A DNA stretch of 38,830 bases from Candidatus Colinaster equi (GCA_018064425.1 JAGHVF010000073.1:1-38830); one strand, 5' to 3'; numbered from the stretch's first letter, positions 7,701-16,183 are shown. Notes: generated from the sequence alone by a model not told the origin. Numbers and translations: made by a program.

Positions 7701-10436
7701 TTCCGTGAGTGGAACACAGCACCGGACGGTAGTGGTACTTCATACGCTGATGGTGCATCTATACGCAATCTCACCACTGTCAAAAACCAAGCCGTGATTT
7801 TGTATGCACAATGGGATAAAGTCAAAAACTGTGATATTATCTTTGATTCCTGCGGTGGATGCGATATACCCGCCGGAAAGGTATCATTGAATGACCCTTA
7901 TGGTGAACTTCCTATTCCTACATTCGCAGGATATCATTTTGACGGATGGTTCACTAAGAAAAGCGGTGGAACACGTGTTACCGAGACAACTATAGTAAAA
8001 TCCAGAAAATTGACAGTATACGCGCACTGGTCACCGGAGACTTACACAATCACCTTTGACCCGCAAGGCGGTGCGTTTGCAGAGGGTGACAGCAACGCAA
8101 AATCTGTCACATATAAAGCCCTTTACGGACCTCTCCCCACTCCGCTTAAAGATGGCTATACCTTCTTCAGATGGTATTATGATGATCTTACTGTCACCGA
8201 TAAGACACAGATGTGCACTGCAGACAACCATACTTTAAAGGCCGAATGGAAGCCGACTTCATATATCATTACATTGTACGGCAACGGTGGCTTGTTAGAT
8301 AATCAGGAAAGTGTGACTATGCATGTTAATGCAGGGGATAAGATTACACTTCCCACTACCGCACAATATGACGGATATACTTTTGACAATTTCTATATTA
8401 ATAATGATAAGAGCCAGCCATTTAAAAGCTCTGTACCGATATCATCCAATATGTGTATTTACGCCAATTGGATCCCTGTAGCATCACAAGGCGATATCAC
8501 TGATGAAGACTATAACGCGCTCCCGGGTGCTACTGCCGAGGAAAAACTTAATAATATCCCGGATGGCATATGGATGTCAGACATACCGGATTACACTTAC
8601 ACCGGTGCTGCCATTAAGCCTGCTATCAGAGTCTATGACAGGAACAAACTGCTAATCGAGAAGACCGATTACACGGTAGCATATAGTAACAACAAGAATG
8701 CGGCAACAAAAGAGGCTGTCAAAGCTCCAACTGTTACTATCACGGGTAAAGGTAATTATAACGAGAAAATTGTTGAGAAATTCAACATTTTGCCGGAAGA
8801 CATCAGTGGTGACAGCTTTAACGCAGACAATATCGCTGTTAAGTTCACCGGCAAGAAACAAAAGCCCGCTCCTGTTGTTACATGGAACGGCAAAAAGCTC
8901 ACATCCGGTAAAGACTTTACCTTTACATGGGAGAACGAAAATGCGGAAACCAATATCGGTTGTATCGCTTCCGGTGAATACACTGTTACCATAACAGGAA
9001 AAGGCAACTTTGCAGCCGTAGGCAGCGAACGCGATATTACATACAAGATTGGAGAGAAAGGTAGTTTACTTCTGTCCGGTGCAAGCATCAAAGTATCCAA
9101 TCGCGTCTATGACGGAACAGATGACAAGCCTGCAGTAACAGTCAAATATGGAAAAAATGTGCTCATTGAAGGTACGGATTATACTATCGAATGGCCGTAT
9201 AATACCACTGACGTCGGTACAATCAAAGCCAAAATTGTAAGTGTGGACGGCAGCAATTACATTGGTAACAAATCCTTCTCTTACAAGATAACCGGTACTG
9301 CATTAAAAACGGCTTGGATAAGCGGTATTGAGAAAAGCTATGCTTTCACCGGCAGTGAAATATGCCCGGCCGGCACAGAACCAACCGATGCCGGTACACT
9401 TGTACTTTCATATAAGCAAAATGGTGAGCTTATTGAATTGAGCAAAGGCACTGATTATACAATAAGCTACGAGAAGAACATAAATGCCGGCACCGCCAAG
9501 ATTATTATTACAGGTATTGGCAAATACACCGGCAAGCTAACAAAGACATTTAAGATTAACAAAATGGCGCTCACTGCAGCCTTAAGTGACAATTACAGTA
9601 CTTCTTATGACACCACTGTCGCTTATTGTAAGGCCGGTTGCAAGCCAAAGCTTAATTACTTCAAAATTGGAGGAGCTGATGGTCTGAGTCTTATTGAAGG
9701 CACTGATTACACGCTCAAATACCTCAATAACAAAGCGGTAAGAAATAGCACTGATGTCAAAGCGCCTACCATTACTCTTACCGGCAAAGGTAATTATTCG
9801 GGTACGATAACGATTGGTACATTTACGATTGAACCTACGGATATATCCACTATGAATATATATATTCCGGATAAGGCATATGCAAATAAGGCCAAGAATT
9901 ATGCAGTTAATCCGGCTATATCCGAACCGTCAACCGGTACTAAGCTTCAAAAGGGAGCAAAACTTGATTATCTGCCGACTTTTACATATACATATGCATC
10001 GGAAACATGCATACAGCGTAAAAACGGTAAGTATTATGACGCATATGTCATGAGCAGCGGAGATCCGGTAAGCAACACAGATATCATTCCGGCTAATACC
10101 GTAATAAATGTCACAGTAAACGGAAACGGCGGATATACAGGTACTATAACCGGTAGTTACCGTATTGCCAAAAACGACATCAGCAAGTCCGTCTGCAAGA
10201 TCAATAACCAGGCTTACACCGGTTCACCAGTTACACTGACCAAAGAAGATTTTACATATGTAAAACTTGGTAAACAGCAGCTTGAATTTGCGACAGATTA
10301 TCGCATCGTCAGCTACAAGAATAATATCAAAAACGGTAAAGCTACCGTTGTAATCGAAGGTATAGGTAACTACAGCGGTCGCAAGAGCATCACATACAAC
10401 ATCACCAGAAGACCTCTTAGATTGTTTGATCGATGA
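4734..10436 (+). CDS. giant secreted papain-like (C1) cysteine protease with adhesive repeat domains
   Basis: A 1900-residue exported protein. Residues 1-30 form a signal peptide (basic MNIKKR, hydrophobic core, A-F-A-Q cleavage region), then a Thr/Glu/Ser-rich acidic linker to about 115. The C1 peptidase domain (about 150-425) keeps Gln170, Cys176 (YGTCWAHS), His363 (TNHAITIVGWD) and Asn393 (IRNSW). A lectin-like module of the kind that follows such peptidases spans about 430-600, then two Big2 Ig-like domains (604-690, 698-779), an FN3-like segment (780-872), five InlB/Flg_new-type repeats (872-1250, GYxFDGWY motifs), and to the end repeats of the DYTVxYxNN...GTAxVxITGxGNYxG kind. The ATG at 4734 with GGGGGG seven bases upstream is preferred over an earlier TTG at 4713. 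No LPXTG motif or C-terminal membrane span is visible, so it is probably released or held by repeats. Substrate unknown. Confidence 0.93.
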   Translation: MNIKKRSAKVVSYLLIVSFLASQETIGAFAQTISPDTNTNTVIINEKESTEDDTSTEDDTSTEPSLEDESETYESTEETSTSESAEESSEDDVMGNVTAKMAETETVTETETESETVYDAEDINYGYVASPDPSRFQSVNDLPDDYMGPVMGETLPSSYRTPNLPNTKNQNPYGTCWAHSSISLAEISMMKQGYSTPDYSELHLSYFTYNLNSDPLNEYDGTKNVLSNGKNFLDGGGNVEAAGNMFASSVGAVDESVAPYSTAASVLTSGLNQDIAYDGIARIKNTHESKPRSDIAATKQLVYDYGAAGISFYVIQKGYSVTFNDTHTVKYNEVFNETNNCYYFPYSATDFGYAEGTDLPTNHAITIVGWDDNFSKNKFATPAPADGAWLIRNSWTTNNSNSLQGYFWLSYYDNTIEDEAWAFEFEPATDSYGAAIYDNTYQYDRGLFKYATWCNRAANVFTAHACKDGERLSDVSFSTISSNVSYTINVYTDIPEGGIPTDGTLATYATTTGTMTYPGMTRVTLSDPVPLKYGERYAVEVILDEDKEIAADGTVGGGYAITTKAKAGEGYVYRNNYWYDYNTYDSSHTRSLSIKAYTKDIKDIIVPTGIEFPDIPAEGIVLAPTEVYTPTAKVLPVTASNKNVSWSSDKPAIASVDSKTGKITACSTGTAIITATTELKGKTASFKVVVDKDKPIPATAITAIQYSKYIPYIGDTVEYSIVTTPANASQKGLTWSSSNPSVLSIDETTGIATAKDIGQAVITAKLGALTKTYTVSVKLSGVSSISYTPLSDNTVIYRWDKIAGAEGYRIYTGPESNNLTLLTTISDNGSSSYEYVDETYKGNTGITSYKFKINTYKGSYETNSGDITINLTPLYTITYNVPAHAKNSSGNVTSLKKGGSFTLLSPICDPGYSFDGWYTDSSYTTRITGISNITSDRTVYAKVTPITYNVKFNAGNSGYRVSGSMPTLACTYDEYKTLPLCTFTSQDATFREWNTAPDGSGTSYADGASIRNLTTVKNQAVILYAQWDKVKNCDIIFDSCGGCDIPAGKVSLNDPYGELPIPTFAGYHFDGWFTKKSGGTRVTETTIVKSRKLTVYAHWSPETYTITFDPQGGAFAEGDSNAKSVTYKALYGPLPTPLKDGYTFFRWYYDDLTVTDKTQMCTADNHTLKAEWKPTSYIITLYGNGGLLDNQESVTMHVNAGDKITLPTTAQYDGYTFDNFYINNDKSQPFKSSVPISSNMCIYANWIPVASQGDITDEDYNALPGATAEEKLNNIPDGIWMSDIPDYTYTGAAIKPAIRVYDRNKLLIEKTDYTVAYSNNKNAATKEAVKAPTVTITGKGNYNEKIVEKFNILPEDISGDSFNADNIAVKFTGKKQKPAPVVTWNGKKLTSGKDFTFTWENENAETNIGCIASGEYTVTITGKGNFAAVGSERDITYKIGEKGSLLLSGASIKVSNRVYDGTDDKPAVTVKYGKNVLIEGTDYTIEWPYNTTDVGTIKAKIVSVDGSNYIGNKSFSYKITGTALKTAWISGIEKSYAFTGSEICPAGTEPTDAGTLVLSYKQNGELIELSKGTDYTISYEKNINAGTAKIIITGIGKYTGKLTKTFKINKMALTAALSDNYSTSYDTTVAYCKAGCKPKLNYFKIGGADGLSLIEGTDYTLKYLNNKAVRNSTDVKAPTITLTGKGNYSGTITIGTFTIEPTDISTMNIYIPDKAYANKAKNYAVNPAISEPSTGTKLQKGAKLDYLPTFTYTYASETCIQRKNGKYYDAYVMSSGDPVSNTDIIPANTVINVTVNGNGGYTGTITGSYRIAKNDISKSVCKINNQAYTGSPVTLTKEDFTYVKLGKQQLEFATDYRIVSYKNNIKNGKATVVIEGIGNYSGRKSITYNITRRPLRLFDR

Positions 10437-10441
10437 AATAG

Positions 10442-10492
10442 AAGCAGAGTCATACATTATAATTCCGATTATAATGACGGCTCTGCTTTTTT
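10442..10492 (+). terminator. terminator of the protease gene
   Basis: AAGCAGAG (10442-10449) pairs with CTCTGCTT (10481-10488), and inside it ATTATAAT (10456-10463) pairs with ATTATAAT (10468-10475) around a TCCG loop; a T run ends at 10492. It begins six bases after the stop codon. Confidence 0.85.
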
Positions 10493-10515
10493 AGATGTTT
10501 AATAGACACAAAAGT

Positions 10516-10544
10516 ACCGCCGGCATGGAGCGCATGCCGGCGGT
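10516..10544 (-). terminator. strong GC-rich terminator of the rubredoxin/desulfoferrodoxin unit
   Basis: A perfect 12-bp stem (ACCGCCGGCATG 10516-10527, five-base loop, CATGCCGGCGGT 10533-10544) lies 38 bp beyond the desulfoferrodoxin stop. The minus-strand side continues ACTTTTGTG; the plus-strand side has TTTT after the stem, so it may work both ways between the two convergent units. Confidence 0.8.
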
Positions 10545-10582
10545 TTTGAGGGGTAGGATAAAGTATATATATGATGTTCAAC

Positions 10583-11023
10583 TTAGGCTTTCCACAATCC
10601 ATGCATGTTGCAGTAGGCATATACATCCCGGACTACTTCATCTTTCTGGATTCGAAAAGTTACAGTTGGTGCATCCTCTGGTTCGAGTGGTTTCCACTGG
10701 ATTCCGCAACAGGTCACCAGACACACCCACTCAATGTAATGATCCTCAATCATTGGATGGGGAAATTTACCAATATCCACCATCACTTTATGACCGGATA
10801 TATGATAGACCGGCACATGCTTCTCTTTATCAGCATCAATAACGTCGGCCTGCAGATGTTTCATTTCCTGACCACAGCATGACAATGGATTAGTCACCTC
10901 ACCCACTGTTGCCATTATCTGGCCACATATTTCGCATCTATAAAACTGTACATCAGTATTCTTATAATTCGTAGTATTTATCATACATGAATCACACTCT
11001 ATTTCTTGATTTCTATTATTCAT
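10583..11023 (-). CDS. dfx: desulfoferrodoxin (superoxide reductase) with N-terminal extension
   Basis: A 146-residue cytoplasmic enzyme that reduces superoxide to hydrogen peroxide without making oxygen. Both iron sites are intact when compared with known desulfoferrodoxin: centre I Cys30, Cys33, Cys49, Cys50 (same 3-16-1 spacing as Cys10/13/29/30) and centre II His69, His89, His95, Cys138, His141, with the conserved Glu67-Lys68 beside His69. It is about 20 residues longer at the N-terminus than classical proteins, and the extension has an additional C-D-S-C pair (Cys10, Cys13); extra cysteines lie at 101, 105 and 106. The ATG has AGAAGG seven bases upstream. It lies downstream of a mini-rubredoxin gene, a plausible electron donor, on the same strand and ends before a strong terminator. 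Confidence 0.96.
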   Translation of the reverse strand: MNNRNQEIECDSCMINTTNYKNTDVQFYRCEICGQIMATVGEVTNPLSCCGQEMKHLQADVIDADKEKHVPVYHISGHKVMVDIGKFPHPMIEDHYIEWVCLVTCCGIQWKPLEPEDAPTVTFRIQKDEVVRDVYAYCNMHGLWKA

Positions 11024-11210
11024 TTCACATACCTTCTCTCTGTCAATAATCTATATATTTGCCCGCTCTCTCTTATTCCCCAATAAGATTTGTTCACATG
11101 ATAATTTTTTTCATTCTGTAACCTTCTTTACTGCTTCAACTGATTCATCTGCATTTGTTCCTTTGTCATGACACTCGCACTCCGAATAAATCAGTTGCAC
11201 ACAACTTTCA

Positions 11211-11381
11211 TTACATTTCCTCTGTCGTTTTTCTTTCAAACTTCGGCGCAAACGCACCACACACAGGACACACATAATGCTCAGGCAAAGGATCGCCATC
11301 ATAGATATGACCACACACCGTGCAGCGCCAGATGTTATTTTTTCCACTTTTGTTTTCATCATTTGCATCATTTACATTCAT
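11211..11381 (-). CDS. mini-rubredoxin (rubrerythrin-type rubredoxin-like domain protein)
   Basis: A 56-residue protein with an Asn/Asp-rich N-terminus followed by W-R-C-T-V-C-G-H-I-Y-D-G and V-C-P-V-C-G. The iron ligands would be Cys20, Cys23, Cys38 and Cys41; the C-x2-C-x14-C-x2-C spacing is that of the short domain found at the end of rubrerythrin, not full-length rubredoxin. It should carry one Fe(SCys)4 site for electron transfer. The ATG at 11381 has only a weak upstream site; a TAG four codons upstream in frame excludes a longer protein. It precedes desulfoferrodoxin on the same strand after 187 bp, suggesting it may reduce the superoxide reductase. A different frame over the same DNA gives a Cys-rich 86-residue reading frame that I reject. 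Confidence 0.85.
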   Translation of the reverse strand: MNVNDANDENKSGKNNIWRCTVCGHIYDGDPLPEHYVCPVCGAFAPKFERKTTEEM

Positions 11382-11597
11382 CTTATCTTTTGTCTAACCA
11401 TACATTAACAAGATTAGATTTTCTCCTTTCTACGATATTATTCATCGTGATTGTGTACCGCTTGGGTACTTGTTATGATATGACTATATCTTAGATGCTA
11501 TGACCATTCGAGATGATATAAAAGGAAGTTTCATTTTTTTTCAGATAAAAAAGTTTGTTATGGCATACTTTTCTACAATAGAATTGTCATAAATAAT
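11382..11597. other. intergenic region upstream of the mini-rubredoxin gene
   Basis: No gene is seen. A good ribosome binding site (AAAGGAG at about 11422-11428, minus strand) precedes only a TTG-started five-codon frame ending in TAG, which could be a leader or chance. An inverted repeat TTCTA-CAA-TAGAA lies near 11571-11583, and GTACC/GGTAC flanks a five-base loop at 11455-11469. No convincing promoter pair was found by eye, though one is expected here. Confidence 0.4.
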
Positions 11598-11636
11598 AAT
11601 GCCCTATGACACGAATACTTCGCGCCATAGGGCATT
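11598..11636 (-). terminator. terminator at the end of the left glycan block
   Basis: AATGCCCTATG (11598-11608) and CATAGGGCATT (11626-11636) form an 11-bp perfect stem with a 17-nt loop; the minus-strand continuation is ATTATTTATG, a weak U-rich tract. It lies 28 bp past the stop of the ligase-like gene and would end transcription of the left block. Confidence 0.7.
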
Positions 11637-11664
11637 AAATCAACATATTTCAATCAATATATTT

Positions 11665-14238
11665 CTATTTCTCAACAGAATTTCTTCTGCCATTTGTTAC
11701 CATCAGTGGCATCACACTCATAAAGAGCATCCAGCCGAATGGATTACATATATGGAACATCCATTCAGTCATACCGGCTGCCGCAAATCCAATAACTACG
11801 GCTACGGTCACAAGCAACGATATTTTCTCGACATTGTCCATCTCCTTGCGCCATACATTGATACCCACGAATACAGTAATCACACCAAATATGACAACAT
11901 ATCCACCTGCAATCAATCCAAAATCATGAATAGCCTGCAGGAAAGAGTTGTGCGCATGAATAGATAATTCTCCATCCGCCATCGGTACGCCCATCTCATC
12001 ATGACCTGTAAGATTCCAATACGAAATATATCTCTTAAACAAATCAATTCGACCATTGCTGAATTGATTAATATCGTTAGTCGCCGCTTCTACATCTGCC
12101 TCATCATCTGCTGCCGACAATAGCAACATATCGTTACCGACACCCACGCTTTTAGCACGCACGCCATTCATTGGTGATACTTCCGCGCTTTCGACCTCTT
12201 CCGTTCCGGCCTCATCCGATATTCCAAGCAATTTTTCCTTGGCACAATAGATGAATCTATCCAATGTCATATATCGCTCATCATCGGCCGACGTACCATC
12301 TTCTACCTGCCATCCGTCCAATTCAATATCAGAACTAATCGGATCATTCACAATTGCAGGCATTACACGAGTTAATGTAAAAACACCTGCAAACAATAAT
12401 ATGCAAGATGCAAGCGCCAACATACCCATCTTAACTGCATCGACAATTGACTTCATTCCACCACGGATGCCATACACATATATAAGCAAAATAACCAGCA
12501 CCAATGCAATAATTGCCACAAATCCCGTTCTTGATAAAGTAAATATCATATATGTCAGCGCCGAGCCCAATAGAAGAATCTCTTTCCACATTGCACCGCT
12601 GTATGATAGCAATCCCTTCTGCTCACTTACACTGTAAAATTTCTTAATAAACAGTACAAGTCCAACAGCTATTACCAATGTCAAATATTCTGCTGTGACC
12701 GTTACCGTATGGTATAACATGCCATACCTATAATAGTAATATGCTCTAAACGGACGGTGAAGCAGGCAGTATAACACAGTAAAAGCATAATTCATCACCA
12801 CGCCATAACATAATGCCTGTGCCAGTTTGTCCACTTTATCATAAGTCAACATACGCAGTAGCATAATCGCAAGCATCACCCATGTAACCGTTACCCATAC
12901 ATATCCGTTACGGAACACACTCATTCCGACAAAAAGTAATGCAGTACATATAATATACGGCAGCCTTATTCTATTTATGCAGCGTGCCTTTATAGCAGCA
13001 ATCAACGCTCTAATAATACATATAAGTGCCAAGCCGCCCAAGACAATTATCTGTCCATTCAACTTATATATCAGTTCTTCATCCTGCACGCCTATATACG
13101 GTTTAGAGTAAAATGATGCGAATACCAATGAAGCCACCAAATATATCGCATTGATAATAGTAAGCAATTCCTTCTTTGAAAAAGTTACCAATATTGACAA
13201 AAGGAACCAGCACAACATCTTCCTCATCGCATACTCATGGAAAATATCATACAAACCGTTCCAATACTCATAGCACTGCCATAAAGCACCGGCATAACAT
13301 ACTCCCTGCAAAAAAGTGCCCAGATTATCTTTAAGGCGTTCTTCACTCCATACTTGTCCTATGCCGGACGCCGGTCCCCACAAAACATATAACAGATATA
13401 TCAATAACAGCATAATGCCGATACATTCAAAAACTATCTCACCCACATCTGTGCCAAACACACGTCCTATTGCAATCATCCAAATTAGAATTGCTGATGC
13501 AATAGCTAAAATAGGGGTAAATACATACCTTTCAACACGGAGTACATCGATAGTAGATTCATGTTCCTCACACTTTGCCGAGAATCGGCGTGTAAATATA
13601 CAGCCACATACAGCCAACGCTGCAAGCACTAACAGTATCACCACGTTCTGCCATGTGTTAAATACAATTGCATAATGATACTTGGCATATGTATTATATT
13701 CCGCCAATTCTTCACCATCGTATACCAGGGCAAAACAATTCGGATTGGATGTATTCATATGTTCTTCATAACCGACTGTCAATGCCGAATCATCATATTC
13801 CACATACAATCCATCATCGTCATGTGACTGTGTTCCGCCATGTATCTCATATGTATAGAATCCACCTCTTGTTACATTTACTCCGGTTGGAATGTGCAGA
13901 TATCCGGGCATCTGTATGTCACTCGGTATCGTACGCATCACATGACATATACGACGCGATTTGTCATCATACATACTGAACTCGTACATTGCCCCCGGTG
14001 TTGCATCTGTCACCATTACATCGATATATTGCAATCTTGTTCCGTCTGTTACAAATGGTTGTGACACAAGTGTCATATCTTTGATTGCATCCGCGTCTAA
14101 TACCTGTGCCAGTTCACTTGTCGCATTATCAGCAGTTCTGTGTATCAATCCCGTCGGCCAGATGCACAGATACAACAATGCCATACATACACATATTATT
14201 ATTTGTATTAATGTACTTAATCTAATTTTTCTTACCAT
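11665..14238 (-). CDS. O-antigen ligase/polymerase-like membrane protein with large extracellular domain
   Basis: An 857-residue polytopic protein, about twice the length of ordinary Wzy/WaaL proteins. A membrane segment at residues 10-28 is followed by an exported-looking soluble domain (about 30-190, including MPGYLHIPTGVNVTRGGFYTYEI) and then many hydrophobic helices. Near the C-terminus, H-A-H-N-S-F-L followed by hydrophobic helices matches the essential His-Asn loop of the O-antigen ligase family, which joins glycan from a lipid carrier to an acceptor or to another repeat unit outside the membrane. A long acidic hydrophilic loop (roughly residues 645-730) precedes that motif. The ATG has only a weak upstream site. 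It is the last gene of its block, 30 bp after a GT4 gene, and a terminator follows. Whether it is ligase or polymerase cannot be decided. Confidence 0.8.
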   Translation of the reverse strand: MVRKIRLSTLIQIIICVCMALLYLCIWPTGLIHRTADNATSELAQVLDADAIKDMTLVSQPFVTDGTRLQYIDVMVTDATPGAMYEFSMYDDKSRRICHVMRTIPSDIQMPGYLHIPTGVNVTRGGFYTYEIHGGTQSHDDDGLYVEYDDSALTVGYEEHMNTSNPNCFALVYDGEELAEYNTYAKYHYAIVFNTWQNVVILLVLAALAVCGCIFTRRFSAKCEEHESTIDVLRVERYVFTPILAIASAILIWMIAIGRVFGTDVGEIVFECIGIMLLLIYLLYVLWGPASGIGQVWSEERLKDNLGTFLQGVCYAGALWQCYEYWNGLYDIFHEYAMRKMLCWFLLSILVTFSKKELLTIINAIYLVASLVFASFYSKPYIGVQDEELIYKLNGQIIVLGGLALICIIRALIAAIKARCINRIRLPYIICTALLFVGMSVFRNGYVWVTVTWVMLAIMLLRMLTYDKVDKLAQALCYGVVMNYAFTVLYCLLHRPFRAYYYYRYGMLYHTVTVTAEYLTLVIAVGLVLFIKKFYSVSEQKGLLSYSGAMWKEILLLGSALTYMIFTLSRTGFVAIIALVLVILLIYVYGIRGGMKSIVDAVKMGMLALASCILLFAGVFTLTRVMPAIVNDPISSDIELDGWQVEDGTSADDERYMTLDRFIYCAKEKLLGISDEAGTEEVESAEVSPMNGVRAKSVGVGNDMLLLSAADDEADVEAATNDINQFSNGRIDLFKRYISYWNLTGHDEMGVPMADGELSIHAHNSFLQAIHDFGLIAGGYVVIFGVITVFVGINVWRKEMDNVEKISLLVTVAVVIGFAAAGMTEWMFHICNPFGWMLFMSVMPLMVTNGRRNSVEK

Positions 14239-14268
14239 TTATCTATCATTCTCGCAATCTTCAATGCT

Positions 14269-15396
14269 TCAATTTTTCTCATTCAGTACGCGCTCATATA
14301 CCGACATATATTTGTCGGTTATCTCATTCACCGCAAAACGTCTAAGTGCATCAGCCTTTATAGCTTCATTATCAAAAGTACCTATACGACCAATCATTTT
14401 CTTTATGCCATTGTAAATCGCATTCGCATCATACTCTTGTAATAATATTCCATTAATATCATTTACAATTGATGCAGAGCCGCCCGAATCTGTTGCCAGT
14501 ATCGGGGTACCTACCATAGCCGCTTCAGCCATCGTACATCCAAACGACTCGTACCTGCTGGCCGATATTAAGAAATCCATTGCCGATACGCTTTCGTATA
14601 CCTCTTTTTGGCTTTTCCTTCCATGGAAAATCGTAACATCTTCAAGTTCCAATTCCTTCGCCAGTCTCTCGAACTCTTCACGGTAATCACCGTCTCCGAT
14701 GAAATGGCACACAAATTGTATTCCATCTTTTTTCAAAAGGCTCAATGCCGACAGCAATACCGGTATACCCTTTATGTTTCTGTCATACATTCCTGCCACC
14801 ATACACATATTGATTTTGTCTATGACACGAATGTCGGTATTGGGCTTCTCCACAGTAACAGGACGAATACCGTTATATATTGTCTCAAATGAATATCTCG
14901 GGAATATCTTACGCAAGTCATCTGTAAGCTTATCGGATACACACGCATTATACTTACTGCCGCCATAAGACATATATGCATACTGATGATGCGGAAATGA
15001 ACGTACTCCGGATAAGTCAGCACTGCTATGCTCTGTTATAATAACGGGAATATGGAATATTTTCCCCAACATGACAGCAAATCGGCCTGCCTCCGTAGCA
15101 ACATGTGCATGAATAATATCCGGCGCAAATTCTTTTACAATTTGCTTCATAGCCTTATACATATTCACTCTGTTACGCACTTTGTCTTCCAACTTATACC
15201 GGGATCTGTACGTCTTAAGTCCCCATTCATTCGTTACTACGACAGGTTCATCTATATTTCTCTCATATGGATAATATAGCGCCACATTTACCCCTGGTCT
15301 TTTTGCCAGGTCCAGTGCCGCTATTGTATGAAAAGATTCACTTGGATTGTTATCAGTCGCTGAACAATACCAGCTAACCATGTATAAAACATTCAT
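14269..15396 (-). CDS. family 4 (GT-B) glycosyltransferase
   Basis: A 375-residue cytoplasmic or membrane-associated retaining glycosyltransferase. The N-terminal Rossmann half has the D-I-I-H-A-H...A-G-R-F-A and I-T-E-H-S-S segments; the C-terminal half has a GDGDYREEFERLAKEL block and R-Y-E-S-F-G-C-T-M-A-E-A-A, the EX7E nucleotide-sugar motif, followed by GTPILATDSGG. It probably adds one sugar to a lipid-linked intermediate; donor and acceptor are unknown. An AGG about eight bases before the ATG is a modest ribosome binding site. It sits 19 bp after the GT2 gene and 30 bp before the ligase-like gene, all on the same strand and likely one operon. Confidence 0.93.
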   Translation of the reverse strand: MNVLYMVSWYCSATDNNPSESFHTIAALDLAKRPGVNVALYYPYERNIDEPVVVTNEWGLKTYRSRYKLEDKVRNRVNMYKAMKQIVKEFAPDIIHAHVATEAGRFAVMLGKIFHIPVIITEHSSADLSGVRSFPHHQYAYMSYGGSKYNACVSDKLTDDLRKIFPRYSFETIYNGIRPVTVEKPNTDIRVIDKINMCMVAGMYDRNIKGIPVLLSALSLLKKDGIQFVCHFIGDGDYREEFERLAKELELEDVTIFHGRKSQKEVYESVSAMDFLISASRYESFGCTMAEAAMVGTPILATDSGGSASIVNDINGILLQEYDANAIYNGIKKMIGRIGTFDNEAIKADALRRFAVNEITDKYMSVYERVLNEKN

Positions 15397-15415
15397 TGTA
15401 AATACCTATCAACAG

Positions 15416-16123
15416 TTACATATTTTTCTTAAATCTGCTAAAATCACTTAACGCCTTCCAACCGATTGCAAAAATCCGCTTAATATTGATTGAACTTTTG
15501 CCTGCCTGTCTTGGCATAAATGTCACATCCTTAAAGAGAATATTCTCTTTATAATACACAAAAAAAGTCGTAAGCATTGCATTAGGAAGATTATACAGAT
15601 CATCAAATCTATCAATATACTTTCCTAAAAGCTTGGCAGACATAAGTCTGAAAGGTGCGTTGGCATCAGATATATTAATTCCATAAAAAAAGTGTAGTAT
15701 AACGCACAACACCTTCTCAACCATTTTTCTGGATAATCCGTCGCCTCTTATCGGTCTGCTACCGATTATGGCATCATAATTGTCGCGCATATCCCAAAAG
15801 GCTAAGAATTCATCCGGATTAGTCTGTCCATCCGAATCTGTCTGAAATATGTATGTTGCACCCTCAGCTATAGCATACTTATATAATGCAATAAGCTTGG
15901 GGCCATGATACCTATTTGTATCACCAAGTATCTCAAGAGCCGGATAGTTATTTTTCAATTCAGTTAGTATCTCATGAGTTCTATCTGTACTACCGTTATC
16001 CGCAATTACAAGTTTCGAGCCATCACAAGCACAGGCAAGACACTCATACCACGCTTTTACGACACTCTCAATGTTCTCTTCCTCATTATATGCCGGCATA
16101 ACGATATATAACTTATCATCCAT
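15416..16123 (-). CDS. family 2 glycosyltransferase, dolichol-phosphate-mannose-synthase-like
   Basis: A 235-residue GT-A enzyme. Seen: M-P-A-Y-N-E-E-E-N at the N-terminus, A-D-N-G-S-T-D (Asp42), and the metal/donor motif T-D-S-D-G-Q (Asp96, Asp98), then G-S-R-P-I-R-G-D-G, as in polyprenyl-phosphate sugar synthases. There is no C-terminal transmembrane pair, and the length fits soluble DPM1-like members. The likely product is a polyprenyl-phosphate-linked sugar, the usual donor for GT-C enzymes that work outside the membrane; two such polytopic proteins are encoded immediately upstream, which supports that role by context. TAGGAT six bases before the ATG supports the start. Confidence 0.88.
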   Translation of the reverse strand: MDDKLYIVMPAYNEEENIESVVKAWYECLACACDGSKLVIADNGSTDRTHEILTELKNNYPALEILGDTNRYHGPKLIALYKYAIAEGATYIFQTDSDGQTNPDEFLAFWDMRDNYDAIIGSRPIRGDGLSRKMVEKVLCVILHFFYGINISDANAPFRLMSAKLLGKYIDRFDDLYNLPNAMLTTFFVYYKENILFKDVTFMPRQAGKSSINIKRIFAIGWKALSDFSRFKKNM

Positions 16124-16183
16124 TCACGTATCCTACATTTTTCGCCAAATTGTCATCATTCACATCACACAATCCGACGCCCA

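Noticed and set aside
10224-10457. 77-residue minus-strand frame over the protease 3' end
   Set aside because: It lies wholly within the protease coding sequence and its terminator, with no ribosome binding site or recognisable domain.
11111-11371. 86-residue Cys-rich minus-strand frame
   Set aside because: It is the shifted frame of the mini-rubredoxin gene, whose CxxC motifs are only in the 56-residue frame.
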